Assembly (NCBI RefSeq): GCF_001649575.2
Contig: NC_051441.1
Span: 10,674,358 to 10,738,357 of the forward strand
Origin: Kryptolebias marmoratus
Lineage: Eukaryota; Chordata; Actinopteri; Cyprinodontiformes; Rivulidae
Direction: 5' to 3'
Length of the DNA: 64,000 bases
Part shown: piece after piece, positions 34,696-46,838 of the stretch
How positions within the stretch are numbered: the first letter of the stretch is position 1
How the letters are laid out: the number at the start of each line of letters is the position of its first letter
Translations under genes and position numbers: made by a program
Notes under the pieces: generated by a model
The model's database searches: none
What the model saw: only the letters and a program-made list of their open reading frames with translations
What the model was told of the DNA's origin: nothing

Positions 34696-37142
34696 TCACC
34701 ACAGCTGCCTTCCCGTGTAGGTGGGAGGGGCGGAGGGCACCTGCAAGAAGGAAAAAAGTAGGCCTGTAAATGATGAACAGTTTGCATAATGTCATATATT
34801 CACACTTACTTAGCTGCATGGGTTCCATTTACACTAGAGTACAAGTCTCCCACTTTTGACTGTGATCACATTCATTTGTAGACCGACAGTATATAATAGG
34901 ACTACTATGCTATCCTTTTTACTTGTATATCCTAAAACTAAACCTAAGTAGATTTTTTATCAAATCCTTGACTTTTCTGCATGATTTTCTTCTTTTTTAA
35001 ATCTCTAAGCTTACAGGTGGAAAAGCTTTACATCAGCATTTGAAGGGGGCTTTCTCAAAGTAAACAGACTAGTAGTTATTGTTTTTTTCTCTTTTGCAGA
35101 AACACTGTTTTCTGTTTTATTCTTTAAGGTTTTTACTTTTACATTATCTTTAAACTTTTAGCAATAATGGTCAGAGCTTACTTTCTTGTTTATATATTTT
35201 ACTTTTTCTGCAAACAATTTTACTCAAAGCAGCACAAAAGTCTCTGCTTTATCTAAATCAGCAATTTAGTACCAATTGATAGTAATAAAAACAGTAATTC
35301 TTTCGTTAGTAAATTGATCTGAGTCTTCCCTGTATCTGTGAGTTGTTTTGCTGTATAGTAGCAGACTTAAATTCATAGCACACTAGTTGGAAAGAGGTTG
35401 ACCTGTGCCAGCCAGAAGACACACTCATCCTGTAAAATGAAGAGCGTGACAGTTTGGTGGACAGTCATATTACTCAGAGGACAAATAAGATTTACAGGTT
35501 CTTTGACCACAGCGAGGCTCCCTCACAATCTCTCAAACACTTCACTGTGGGATGACTGACCACATGCAACAAACCCACCCATGCATGTGCCTAACAAACT
35601 ACAACAGACACACAGGCATGCAAGCACACACCTCTCCCTCATTCTTGTGCAAAGACTTGTGACCCAGAAGGCACAAATGTGCATGCAGTCTCGTCGGCAT
35701 GATCGAATGAGAGAGCGGCGTGTGAGCGACGTGTACCTGTGACTGGGAGGCTGTACTCACCGCTCCCCCGTTCAGGATCATGGTCATCTCTGTGGGCTGG
35801 TAGACGTTGCTGCGGAAGGGAGCGCTGGGTCTGGCGCCGGTGTTACTGTTGTGTTGCCCCGCACCACCACCACCACCACTTCTCAAGCCTGGTTTGAAAT
35901 GGACAGAGAGGCGAACAGAGATTACTCATTTTGACTCATCACTTTACTTTTTCTCCTGAGTGAAGAAACACTTCCTACACAGCAGAATTTCTGTCCTATT
36001 TCTAGCATCTCTGGCACAGTATTTTTTGGTGTTCTATTACTCACTTTGGCCTACATTCTTCCTACAAGCTGTCCACACAAATTATATGCCTGTTCTCTTT
36101 AAAGTCTTGCCGTACCTGCAGTGTTCTCATCATTGTAGCCGTAGCCCTGGTTCTCCACAAACTGCCGGTGGGAAAGAGGGATGTCTTCGTCAAAGCTTGT
36201 CTCCCTCATTCGTGTTGAGTTCTGGGACGTGTCAAAGTAGTCTGGGGCGGTGGGTTGAGGTGGGGGTCTCAAGCAGATGTGGGATTCAGGAATGGCATGG
36301 AAGATCAGCAGCAGCCAGCCCTGAGCCACCAAAGCTATTGCCAGAGCCGGGTCATTCCACTCAGGAGACCTACCAAGCCAGGCGTTGCCATACAGATAGA
36401 AGCCCAGCCAGGCCACCCACAGCAGCAGAGACAGCAAACAGGTCACCAAGAGCCAGATTGCGTTGCAACGCCACTGACGTGTCTTCCCGCACAGAGCCAA
36501 AGAGGCGGCAGTCATTGCCGCCAGTAGCAAGGCCAGCACATAGCTGCAGGCTAACGAGAAGTCCAAAGGCAGGTACTGACAGGCAGCTCTCCCCTCCCTC
36601 AGCACAGTCAGAAGTAGCCACTCAGCAGCGATGATGCCCTGCACAGCACTCAACCCCAGCGCCAGGCCTGTGAGCGCGCAACCACCAGGGCTTCGACGTT
36701 CCCGGCCCAGCCTGCGCAGGCGGACACCCTGAACCAGCAAGCAGGAGAAGCAGACAGCAAAAAGGAGGCCCCACAAGGCCCTGCGGATCAGACAGAGAGA
36801 CTCATCCTGCTCAATCAGGTAAGCAAAGCTGAGGCCGAACAAGCCGATGATGCCCAGGAGCAGTAGGAGGATGGGTCCCACGCCGCTGCGCTTCTCACCC
36901 TCGCTGATGTGACGTAAACGACACAGCAGGACTAAGGCAAGTAAGATGGCAGCCAGCGTCCCACCAGCAGCCACACATTCAACGGCTACACCCCAAATGG
37001 AGTCCAGATCACAGAGGAGGGTGTAGGGACGCCCGAGGCCCCAGCCACAGCCTGTCGGGAGAGTCTCAGTCTCAGCCAAATTTTGACCGCTGGCATGAAG
37101 AACAACAGTCAGCAGCAGCAGAAGGACAGGCATAAACGCCAT
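34696..37142 (-). CDS. GPRC5B: GPRC5B, orphan class C G protein-coupled receptor (3 coding exons, 399 aa)
   Basis: GPRC5B is a retinoic-acid-inducible-type receptor of class C group 5 with a short ectodomain; its ligand is unsettled. Coding exons on the minus strand: 37142-36116, 35888-35761 and 34740-34696, 1200 nt in all, close to the human protein (about 403 aa). Residues 1-20 are a signal peptide (MAFMPVLLLLLTVVLHASGQ). Seven hydrophobic helices lie at about 49-73, 87-110, 121-141, 153-171, 189-208, 219-241 and 255-274. Cys117 and Cys178 can form the extracellular disulfide. Family signatures are LCDLDSIWG, CFSCLLVQ, EWLLLTVLR, LWVAWLGFYLYGN, FHAIPE, YFDTSQ, RMRET, RPSAPFRSNVYQPTEM and the end VPSAPPTYTGRQLW. 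The middle exon has a short poly-Gly run. The acceptor CAG lies just before the ATG, so the 5'UTR is in a separate exon. Antisense frames over exon 1 are shadows. Confidence 0.96.
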
Positions 37143-40100
37143 CTCTGAGAGATAAACAGAAGTGAAGACAGGCAGAACAAGGGGTGGTGACAGAGAACAG
37201 AAATGGCAAAGAGGAAGAAAAAAAAGGAGAGAAAAAAGACAATGATTTATAAATGTTTGGAAAGCTTCAGAGTCGAGCTGTCAGTCATTCCCACAGCAAT
37301 CGTCTATCTGTGAAACAAAACAAACAATCAGGCACTGCTGTTTTAGAGAGAAGACAAAAGACAGAGGTTCATGTAGGGTGAATGACTAAAACCTTTCTGA
37401 ACGCACAAACCAAACTCACATCCTGCTTCACCAACAGCAGCTCATAACCATACATTTAAAAAAAAACACTTTTTAGAGCTTCATACAAAAACAACAACCC
37501 ACACACAAAATACCCTACAAACTCTAAAGACCTCAAATCAGCAGCCTTTCATTTATTCAATGTTGAAGGTCAGAGCAACTAAAGTACAGAGAGAGACTAT
37601 ATTTTTTGGTCTCATTCAGCAAGTCTGCTGCTGGAGAGCTGTCAGAAAAGCTGTACCTTTTTATGAAAAACAAAAATATGTAAAAGAAATGTGGGTACAT
37701 GCAGTTCGACTCACTATCAGGCATCTAACAAGGTGTGAGACAATGCACAATACACACAAGAACAATGTGCCTTGAGCAAAAGAACAAATAGTTGTGTGTA
37801 AATTTTGAAGCGTCTCAGTGAGAAGAAAGAACACACCTCAGAACAAAATCAGTGCTGTTTCAGTTTATCTATTTTCCTCTTCCAGGGTTATTCGTCACAG
37901 CTGTGAGACACAAACACACAGAAATGCGCAAAGTTTTTTTTTAAATGTGGGGTTTGCGGTGATGATCAGTGCTGTCGTCTCACCTGACAAGCTACATGTT
38001 TTATGTGAGGCTGATGTGTATTTAAAGGCACCACGGACACAAACATATCCCTTTGCCAGGTTGCTGTCACAAAGCTTTCAGACATTCTTTCCAAGCTGCC
38101 TCAATCTTTTTTTTTTAAAAAACAGTCGGCTTTTACAAAGCACTTTTCCTTCCTCTTTATGCTTGAAGCTAAACATTGAACTACTGAGTTCAGGATGCTT
38201 CAGCCTCAGCATAATTTTAACATGACAAATTTAACAACCTCCACAAATAGCCTACCAACAGTATTTGCATACCCCATAAAGGCACTGGGTATTCCTGGCT
38301 TCATGTTCTCCCTACAAAACATTAAGTCAGGGAGAGTTACACGGTCACGTTGTCAGGGGAGAGTTTCAGGATCAGCTACACAGCAACCTGGTCTCACACT
38401 GTGTGGCTTATTGAGTTGAATATGAAGGTTAAATTGGGCAGACTGTGAAAACAAGATGGACTGGAAATGTTAGATGTTTTTAGTAACAGATAAAAAGAAG
38501 AAGATGAAAGATGTCCACTGTATAATATGAAGCATAAATGCTACTTATAAGATTTGTGGTCTTTTGTACTGAGTTTAAACTTTTTTTTTTAGCTGTTGGT
38601 TTGTAACTTTACTGGTAGAGTTCACTCCGAGTCTCAGCCTCCATGGCTGACCTTTTAGCAGCTGAGGAGCAACATTTTCCAGTCTGGACTTGGTAGAGAC
38701 CAAAATTAAGTTAAAAATATGAGAGCGCACAAGAATGAAATTCAACAACTAGCCATGACTCTGAGCTGCTGCGTCATCACTGAGTGTGTTAAAAACATGC
38801 CAAGCTTCCTCTTCTGACTAAACTGAAGATAGGTCAATGCATGCATGACATTTTTATGGACGGCATCAACAATTGCAACTTTAAAATACATCCACATTTA
38901 ATGTATTTACACTAGAAAAAGGTTTGTTTTTTTTAAAGAAGTACAAATATCCCTCCTCAAATTAGAGTGTTGAAGTTAAAGATATCTCAGTTTTTTTCTC
39001 TTCATTTATGCTGTCAGCATAACTGGTCCTTATTAATTAAAGAGTTTTGATGGGTGTCCTCTGTCTATTTTAAAATATTTCCATAGCAGCTGTTGTTTAC
39101 AACTGTGTGAACTGTAGGAGTTTCTGGGAAACCCCTAACAGTGACAGATACATTTATGTGGTTTTTTAATAGATATTTATAATTTTCAGCTGTTTTATGT
39201 ATCCTTTACAGAATTAGACACTTCAGAATTCCTTTGACTGTCTCTACATTTCTAAAGTTTTTTGCCCTTCTGTTGTTTCCTTCCTTTCTGCAACAGCTTT
39301 CTTTTTCTGTTGAACATGACTTACAGAGTGATGACTCACCATCTTTTTGCACAATGACCTGAAAAAAGTGTCACAGAACCACTTCTGTCTAACTCCTGCT
39401 TTCCTTTTTCTGACATTCTGATGATTTTTCTTCCACATTCCTAATAATGATGATTGCACATCCCTGTTAAATTTGAGCAGCAACGCAAAGGGCAGATGAG
39501 ACAATAAGTGAAAAGCTCACTTGCTCATCCTGAGCAATCCGAACACATTGCTCCTCCTTTATCTTTTTGTTCTTCTTTGCCACATTTTCACACAAGAGGC
39601 TGAAACTCATGTCCTGAACACTAGTGACTTTTTGACTCACTCATTCTTCTATCTTGTCCTGCCCCGTTTTGTACAGATGGTTGCACTGGCTGCTTTTCGA
39701 GTGTGACTTGGCAGACTGGTGAGCTGGAAGCCGCCATAGGCCAAACACAGTCACATGAACGCAGTCAGTCAAACATGCATGTGTAAAACACCACAATCCA
39801 CGCATGGCATGCACCTACAGCACACACGCCACACACTTTCTTCAGATTGACTCACATAAAAAAGGGAGAAAGAGAGGCCCTCTGGCATTTTGCTTTTGCA
39901 CAGCACAAAAAGGATGCTGTCACAGTCTCATCCTCAACACACTTCTGTCTTTCTAGTTTTTCTCTCTGTCACTCCCACTCTGTGCAGTCATGTCTGTTTC
40001 CTATTCAAAATTAATTATTCTGATATATTTCTGTCCCACTCTACCTCCAGAACTGCTGCCTGATTTCTCTGCTACATTTAAAATGTGCTGTGAACGACCT

Positions 40101-40589
40101 AACTTACATCTTCTCCTTCCTTTCATCCCCACTGTCTAATCCCAGAAACACTCCTCTTCCTACCATTTTGGATCTTCCTCCTCCTTCCCCTTTGCCTTTA
40201 TTCTCGTTGTGTTTCTTATGTAACAGGGTGAAGGATCCAGCTCCGGCCAGTTCTGCTGCAGGGCTGCTGTTCCCCAGGCATCATCTTCCTCAGTGCCAAC
40301 AAGCCAACTGGCATTCTGGGGTTCTGTGTTCTGCAAAGCATCCATTTTTCCTACAACACATACGGGTCCATATGTGCTACTTTTGTTCATATGCAAATAT
40401 AAATGCATCTGTGTGTGTGACGGCAACACAGTCTAACACAAGTCTGAATGTTGAGAATTCGTAGTATGCATCTTTCTCAGCGGTCACACACAACAGGAGT
40501 GCAAGCATGAGAGGGGAAACGTGCAGCACTGCAGTCATTCAGATGTGCTCCAGGCTGGACAGACGGGGACAGGGGGAGATGTAGCAAGT

Positions 40590-40930
40590 CCAGAACAATT
40601 AAGGCCTCCTATAATTATCAAACAGAACAGACAACCAGATGCTGTCTAATTACTGGAGTAATGATTAGAAGGATTATTGCAATTTGATGACTTGTTTCAG
40701 TTCTTCCCTTTATCCTACAGTTTCGCTCTTGACTATTGCACAGTAATGGAGGGAGTTTTGCAGGTGAGATAGATGGTGTTTGTTAAAGTGCAAATATGCA
40801 AATGAAATCACACTTAGGTGAGCAGGCCGTCTGGGATTACCTAATAGCTCATCTATCAATCATAAATGAAATCAGGCTGTCAGTTCTGTCTCAGGCTCGT
40901 CTGACTTCCTCCAGAGTCTAAAGTGAGAAT
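40590..40930. promoter_or_regulatory. Candidate conserved enhancer in GPRC5B intron 1
   Basis: The sequence is of higher complexity than its flanks and dense in homeodomain cores (ATAATTA, TCTAATTACTG, AGTAATGATTAG), an octamer-like ATATGCAAATGAAAT at about 40795, and CTATCAATCATAAATGA (a PBX/HOX-like site). Such texture is typical of conserved developmental enhancers. Conservation could not be tested here. Confidence 0.4.
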
Positions 40931-41173
40931 AACTGATTGTTGGGCGTTTGCTATGAATTAACATTTAGGAGAAAAAGAAGAAATGGAAGAATGTCTGTCT
41001 AGCTTTTTTTAATTTGTCAGTTAAAGCATCCATGAAGGTTGAAACTAGTGCGAATTGAGAAAAGTGCTTAATTTATTTAAATAATTTGATCCTGTTTCAA
41101 TCCTGATAGCTGGTAGCTTCTACTTATGTAAAATGTATTATAGAGTTATAAATAAAGGAATAGTTGACATCTT

Positions 41174-41745
41174 TTAAATTGGGGTTTTGTGGGAAGGTTA
41201 TGAATAATTAACATCTTACCTGTTGTAGATAGCTCTTTGAATAACCTCAGTTTGGTGAAATGGAGTTTAATTCTGACCGGATTGATGAGCTAATGGCTAG
41301 CCCAAGTGGAGCCAAGAACAAAGTGGGTTTCTGCTGTCTTAAAACAACACTCTCAAAAATCTTACAGCAGTTCAAGTGAATCCTGATCTTCAAGCCTTTA
41401 CCATCAACCACCATCAGCTTTGTATAATGTGGTTAATTATACAGAATTCTTTGGTTATTTGCAAATGCAAATGGCGACAGCTAACAGCAGTACATCTAGT
41501 GCAGCCTGGAGCACTTTTAGCAGGAATATTACAATATCTCTGCTGGAATAACCCTGCAAAGCAAAATTAATAGCCATGTAAAGGTTCATAAAACAGTGTT
41601 TGCAAGAACAACTATAAAAGTCTTTTTAGGATGGCAGCCTTCCACTTTGGTGTTTTGTTTTGTTTCAAACTGAGGCTATTCAGAGAGCCAACTACAACAG
41701 AGAAGTTAATCATTTTTCATAACCTTCCCACAAAACTTCACTTAA
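41174..41745. mobile_element. Non-autonomous DNA transposon with about 70-bp terminal inverted repeats
   Basis: The left end (about 41183-41254: GTTTTGTGGGAAGGTTATGA ... CTGTTGTAGATAG ... CCTCAGTTTGG) pairs with the reverse complement of about 41665-41735 with a few mismatches. The interior of about 410 bp encodes nothing recognised. Both ends are bounded by TTAA (41174-41177 and 41742-41745), which would fit a TTAA-target element, but the outermost bases of the repeats do not match well. A partial copy lies in IQCK intron 6. Confidence 0.7.
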
Positions 41746-42469
41746 ACGGTCAACAGATCTCTTCAAGATGCAGACATGCAGACCTTTGTTAATATACGGT
41801 AATACAAATAGTTTTTTTAAAGGTAAATAGTAAAGAAAATATTATAACATTCAAAAAAGACCATATGTTGATGTATGAGACAGGGGAGTGGTTGCTGTGT
41901 CAAACATATGAAAACATATGTTTTAAAAAAGGTATAAACATGGAAAAAATGTCAGAATATTTTAAGCATTAACCTTAAAATATTAGACAATTTAAAAATG
42001 GATTTTGAGTGTTGTCCAGATCCTGAGGGGAAAAAAAGTAATTTCTACTTTGCAGTGGCTTAAAATCATCTATATTCAAAGACCTGATAGTAACACTGAT
42101 CCTATCTGATGCCTACTATTCTGTTTGTTGTGAGTCTCAGTTCACGGTCATTTGCAATGCTGAATTTAGATTATTTCCTGAGAGAATTCAAATAAGTACA
42201 GTTTGGAAATAATTTGTACGCCTCTCCTTAGCAGCTGCCAGTAATATATGCAATGAGATAAGACAATAAGAATAAAGCAGTGTTTCTTTTTTTACCCAAA
42301 AGTAAGGCTCTTAGAACTTACTAAGATACAGGAAACTCTTTAAGGTATTTACTTTGAATCTATGTTTAATTTTAAATGTACACAGTAGTTTCTAGCGGCT
42401 AAGGGTATATGATACCTTTCATAAAGTAAACAGGTAAACAGATAAGCTGAACTCTTGAGGCTTTGGCTG

Positions 42470-42680
42470 CTTGGTGGTGTGGTGGTTTGTACTTATAACG
42501 AATGAATGTTTCTGGCTCTAATCCCAGCTGTACTCTTTCTGAACAGAGTTTCTGTGTTCTCCCTGTCCTTGCGTGGGTTTTCTTAGAGTACTCTGACTTC
42601 CTCCCACCTTCCAAAAACATGCATGTTGGGTTAAGCTGTTCATTGGCGTGAGTGTGCGTGGTTGTTTCCAGTTACTGGGA
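42470..42680 (+). repeat. Widespread teleost interspersed repeat fragment
   Basis: The stretch contains decayed versions of the very common fish motif GTACTCCGGCTTCCTCCCAC followed by CCAAAAACATGCATGT and a GGTTGTTT-type tail. I recognise it as a recurring fish repeat; the exact class is not certain to me. Confidence 0.55.
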
Positions 42681-42989
42681 CATAAAGATGCATTTTTGTC
42701 ACTTGCAAAAAAAAAGTTATTTTAAAGGTATGGGAAAGAAGGTGCAAAAATGAACTGATGTTCATGGTGCAGCGCTTGTACTCCTAAGGTTCAACTGGTT
42801 TGACATACGCATCATTTAAAGAACTTTAATGTGCTTTTAATTCTTGATGTGTAGATGTTTCAATATGAAAATATTGAGAGGGGCTTGGAAAGATGAATTT
42901 AAGGGGAAAAAATGACTCGTGGGTGACAAAAGAAAACTGGGCTTGAAAAAATTAATAAAATACAAAATGGCAGAACTGATAAATGAGGA

Positions 42990-43180
42990 TATTCATTTGC
43001 TGCACCATCCTCCTGGGTGCCATCATGAGGAAACCGACAGTGCAAGGATTTTTCCCCAGCCTCTTCACATATCCCTCGCCACCCCAATTATGCCTCATTA
43101 TCATGTGACTGGGCTCACAGCAAGACCATATGCTAATTAACTTGGCAATTAACAGTTCTGATGTTTAATTTCAGCTGTCT
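42990..43180. promoter_or_regulatory. Candidate enhancer-like segment in GPRC5B intron 1
   Basis: This moderately GC-rich, high-complexity stretch ends in clustered homeodomain cores (ATGCTAATTAACTTGGCAAT). It contains no gene and no recognised repeat. Regulatory function is inferred from composition only. Confidence 0.3.
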
Positions 43181-43899
43181 CCCCCTCGCTCTGTACTCCT
43201 TCCTTCCCCGTAACATTAACGACACACATGAGATGACCACTCAGATGTGATGGCATCCAGAATCCCCAAACTGTACCCTGAAACCAGAGATAATGCGCAC
43301 AGCTCCGGTGTCAGGTGTTCCTGTTTCCGTGCTTTATGGTTAAACATCTTCCATTATAGATCAGGATCTGGGTTAGGATGAGTGGGAGGAGGGTGGGTGA
43401 TGGCAGGGGGGCTGGGGAGATCAGATTTGGTTTGAGAGCGTGATAATGATCAGAGGAGCTAGAGAAGGGAAGGAACAGCCGGATGTGTGGAGGAAGAATC
43501 AGAACGAGCCTTGAGCGTCTGTGTGTGTGTACCTATCTGTGTGAGTGTGTGTGTGTGGGTGTGTGCCTATCTACGTGAGTGTGTGTATGTTTTGCATGTG
43601 CCGGCAGGAGGGGGTGGGCTCACGAACATCAGTGCACGTATGAGCAGAGTAGCAGGGAAGTTCCTGTGTAGATGACAACACGGCTCGTACACTCAGCGTC
43701 ATGTGCACAGAAACGCACATACACACTCAGATTAACTCACACATATGGCATCAGCCTGGAGGATACTGGAGGGTCATCTATCCCCAAGAGAAGGCTAACT
43801 AACTCATGAAAACGCGAGCTGAGTTTAAACAGTTCCACTCAGCTGAATGTTTATCACGCACCAATGAAAGGCAAAGGCAGAGCTAGGAAAATATCTCAA

Positions 43900-44340
43900 A
43901 AAGCAGTAGATGAATTTACCTTTCATTAAATTTTGGATTTAATCTAATTCAAGATGGCCACCACAGCCAACTGACCTTAGGAAACCCAAAAATAGCTTAA
44001 AAATATTGAGCTAAACTTAAGTGTGGTAGTAGCTGAAGATTGTCCCCAATGTATACTTGAGGAGCAACACATTGCACGACACTTTTACTAAAACATTTGG
44101 AATCTATTTTATTAATCGGTTAGCAAAATATATCTTAAATCAATGGACAGATTTCAATTGAACTCTCAAAAAGTAATTATTGGCTGTAAATCTACAACTG
44201 ATTGTCTTTTGAAGTCAGCCCAATTCAAGATGGCCACTACAGCTAAGCCACCTTAGCCTACACAAAAAAAAATGACTGTCAGTGGTGAAAATTCTTGCAG
44301 TCAGGCTACCCTTCCTGGGCCCTGGCTCTTGTTTACGAAG
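43900..44340 (+). repeat. Dispersed repeat family with YY1-like motif, second head-to-tail pair
   Basis: Two decayed copies with cores AAGATGGCCACC (43951) and AAGATGGCCACT (44227) and the flanking landmarks CTACAACTGATT and GTGGTAGTAGCTGA. The arrangement and orientation match the pair at 22270-22915. Confidence 0.75.
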
Positions 44341-45195
44341 CTGGAGGAATATGTCTTCAAAAAGGTGCCACCCTTGGTTTAAACTGACCTAAAATGCAAC
44401 CACACATATATTTTTTTTTCCTGCACAGCCCCTTTTCGCTTCACAATACAAACAAACAACATGGGAAGGTCTCTGGGGGGGTTCCAGAAGAGTGTGTTTG
44501 TTTGAGGGAACAGAAGTATTGTTATTGAGGTGCATGTGTGTGTGTGGCCGGTTGTGTTTGTGTGTGTGTGTGATCCAAAAATAGAGAGTGACATCTAACC
44601 TCAATGCTAAAGAATATAGTAAAGTAATTGCCCCCACCCCCACCCCCCCAAAACACACACACACCAACATACCCCCACAGTGTGGTGTGGGGATTAAAAT
44701 GGAGGCGCAGCCAAAAGACACCAACGGTTTTATCCTCGTGAGAGAAAGAGAAAATGTCCCAAAGCCAATTGGTCTTAAACTGTTTCGTATAGCTTCTAGT
44801 TTGAATTTATTTAGGTTGGTTTTGTGAAATGCCCCTTGAGGTCATGATCTGTCAGGACCCTCTGCGTGTGTGCGTGTGTGTGCGCGCGCGTAAACCCGTG
44901 TTTCTTTAAAACACTGCGTGCCCTCTTTGCTTCACACACCTTTGCATTTGGTGCATCGACATCGCCTTGTTTTTTCACCCAAGGCTGCATGTGATGCACC
45001 TTATTGGTGATTCCCTCCCATCTCCCGACGATCAGCCTCATTTAAAGACAAAATAAACCCTCAGATGGATATCCAGACGAAGACACATGTAAATAAAATT
45101 TAAAAAAATCCTGCGCACACATTTCCACAAGGATATCAGTCTCCCTCCCCTCCCCCGTTTCTATCAATCAGTATTCTGATGGAAGCAGCACGTAC

Positions 45196-45850
45196 CTTGA
45201 TCGATGTAAACAGATCTAGAAATGTAGACGGAGTCACAGTTGTTAGGTTTGATGGGAGGTGGAATAAAAAATATATATAATAAAAAAGAATGTCACATTT
45301 CGGACTGAGCCAGGCTCGCTGTGTTTGCGCTGCGTTCTCTCTCCATCCACATGGATCTGTGTCCGAACAGCCCAGATGATTCTTCCACCTCCCGCTGCTG
45401 CTGCTCCGGGTTTCCAACCAGAGACAGAAACCCGGCGGTCCTCAGAGGCAAAACATGAAGCTAAGTCCAAACGGGAGAGGCGAGACGCGCGAGGGTGTGA
45501 GGATTAAAACGCGTGTGTCTGTTGGGGGATTCTTTATCCCTTTTTTTTTTTAACCCCAAATCCTTTGTTCAGCGGCGCGCATCTCTGACTTTCAGTCACC
45601 AACAGCGACGGAGCGGTCATGAACACGACATACGCGTCGAAATCCTGCGGTGCGCTCAGACGGTGTCCCCCATAAAACCGGGTCCCCCGCTCCGGTTTAT
45701 TGCGCTGATTGTGACACGCAGCTCCCAGCTGCAGCTCTCCCGACTGAACACTGAAACTGCGCTCCGCATAACGTGCGTAAAGATAATCCCTCTACGCACA
45801 CACACACACACAGGCGCAGAAAGTGACAGCGCTACAGAGCGTCAGCACTC
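45196..45850 (-). promoter_or_regulatory. GPRC5B: GPRC5B 5'UTR exon and CpG-rich promoter region
   Basis: On the minus strand a strong donor (ATCAAG then GTACGT, exon end at 45196) closes a likely non-coding first exon. Upstream, 45290-45850 is markedly richer in CpG than anything nearby (GCGCGAG, CGGCGCGC, ACATACGCGTCG). GPRC5B genes have a non-coding first exon, which fits. The transcription start is not defined; frames within this region resemble no protein. Confidence 0.6.
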
Positions 45851-46500
45851 TCAGCGAAGACTTCCCTCTGCTGTAACTCACATTTTTTACTCTGAATGAC
45901 TCGTTTACAGGCAGGTGAACACCTGTGTGCCAAGAACAAAGCTTTTAAAACTGCTGTTTGGATCGATTAAAAGTACTCACTGCAAACTATAAAATGAAAC
46001 ATGAAAAAGTTACCCCAACTATATCAAATGGCGCAGTTTGAGGGAGTTTGCTCCATTAGGTTTTCAGATAGATATGAATTAGAAGAAATGTAAACAAAGC
46101 ACTTGGCTGAATATGGCGAAACCTCCATGGAAGCTTGAGTCACATGACTGACCTTCATTAAGCTGGCCTTAGTCTGTGTAGGGAAACAAATATAGTGAAA
46201 CTGGACAAGCCTCAAATCACTGACAAGTTGTTTTGGTAGAAATATAAAAGTGAATCTGCTGCCAAACATGAAAGAAAAGAGAAAGTACAAGTAAGATAAC
46301 TGTCAAGGATAAATATCAAAGCTTAAACAGGACGGTAAGACAGAGCTCAGTATTTAAACACAGCTTTTGCAGAACTTCTGGTAGACCGGTAAGTTTACCA
46401 TTTGACCTACTTGTAGGTAAACAAACACACGTGGTAGCTGGCATTCTATCACAAATTTTAATAGAACTTATAACCTAAGGACAGGTTAACCATCATCTGT

Positions 46501-46755
46501 GTGAATTTTGTTTTTTACTTAATGATTTTCTTTGTCTGGTCTTCATAACTTGAGTACTTTTGATAATTACCAAAGCAATATCTGTTACACCGCTGGCAGT
46601 CATAATAAATAGATCAGAGTCAATAAATGTATGCTACACTGCAAAGAGGGCCCCAAAATTAAGGAAAACAAAGTAAAAGGTAGAAAAACTTTAACGATTA
46701 CAAGTCAAAACTATTTGGTATAATAATATAGTAGTAATTGGGTAATATAATGGTA
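46501..46755 (+). repeat. Dispersed direct repeat, copy 1
   Basis: The segment matches 50557-50790 along its length. Shared blocks include TCTTCATAACTTGAGTAC, ACACCGCTGGCAGTCATA, AATTACAAGTCAAAACTATT and GGGTAATATAAT. It has no coding capacity. The class of element is unknown. Confidence 0.85.
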
Positions 46756-46801
46756 ACCTGCTAACAATAAAATATATGTTCAGCTACTATAAATTCGAAC
46801 C

Positions 46802-46838
46802 TGTCTTCTTTCAACACTTGTAGTGTTGAAAGAAGACA
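46802..46838. repeat. Perfect 17-bp hairpin with 3-nt loop
   Basis: TGTCTTCTTTCAACACT at 46802-46818 is followed by TGT and then its exact reverse complement at 46822-46838. It sits about 50 bp past dispersed repeat copy 1. The stem is too short and loop too small for a microRNA precursor. Confidence 0.95.

Larger units (their letters stand above)
37145..45195 (-). other. GPRC5B: GPRC5B intron 1 (8 kb) within the 5'UTR
   Basis: The interval runs from the donor after the 5'UTR exon to the acceptor before the start codon. No coding exon of another gene is seen. It holds enhancer-like segments (40590-40930, 42990-43180), an inverted-repeat element (41174-41745), repeat fragments near 42.5 and 43.9-44.3 kb, and CA/GT-rich tracts near 43.5 and 44.6 kb. 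Confidence 0.6.

Noticed and set aside
35960..36634. A 224-codon plus-strand frame
   Set aside because: It is the antisense shadow of GPRC5B coding exons and an intron; its composition (Ser, Arg, Pro rich) is typical of such shadows.
45513..45899. 128-codon frame in the GPRC5B promoter region as a gene
   Set aside because: It overlaps the CpG-rich promoter, resembles no protein and includes a CA-repeat-coded stretch.
46802..46838. Hairpin as a microRNA precursor
   Set aside because: The stem is only 17 bp with a 3-nt loop; microRNA precursors need longer stems.
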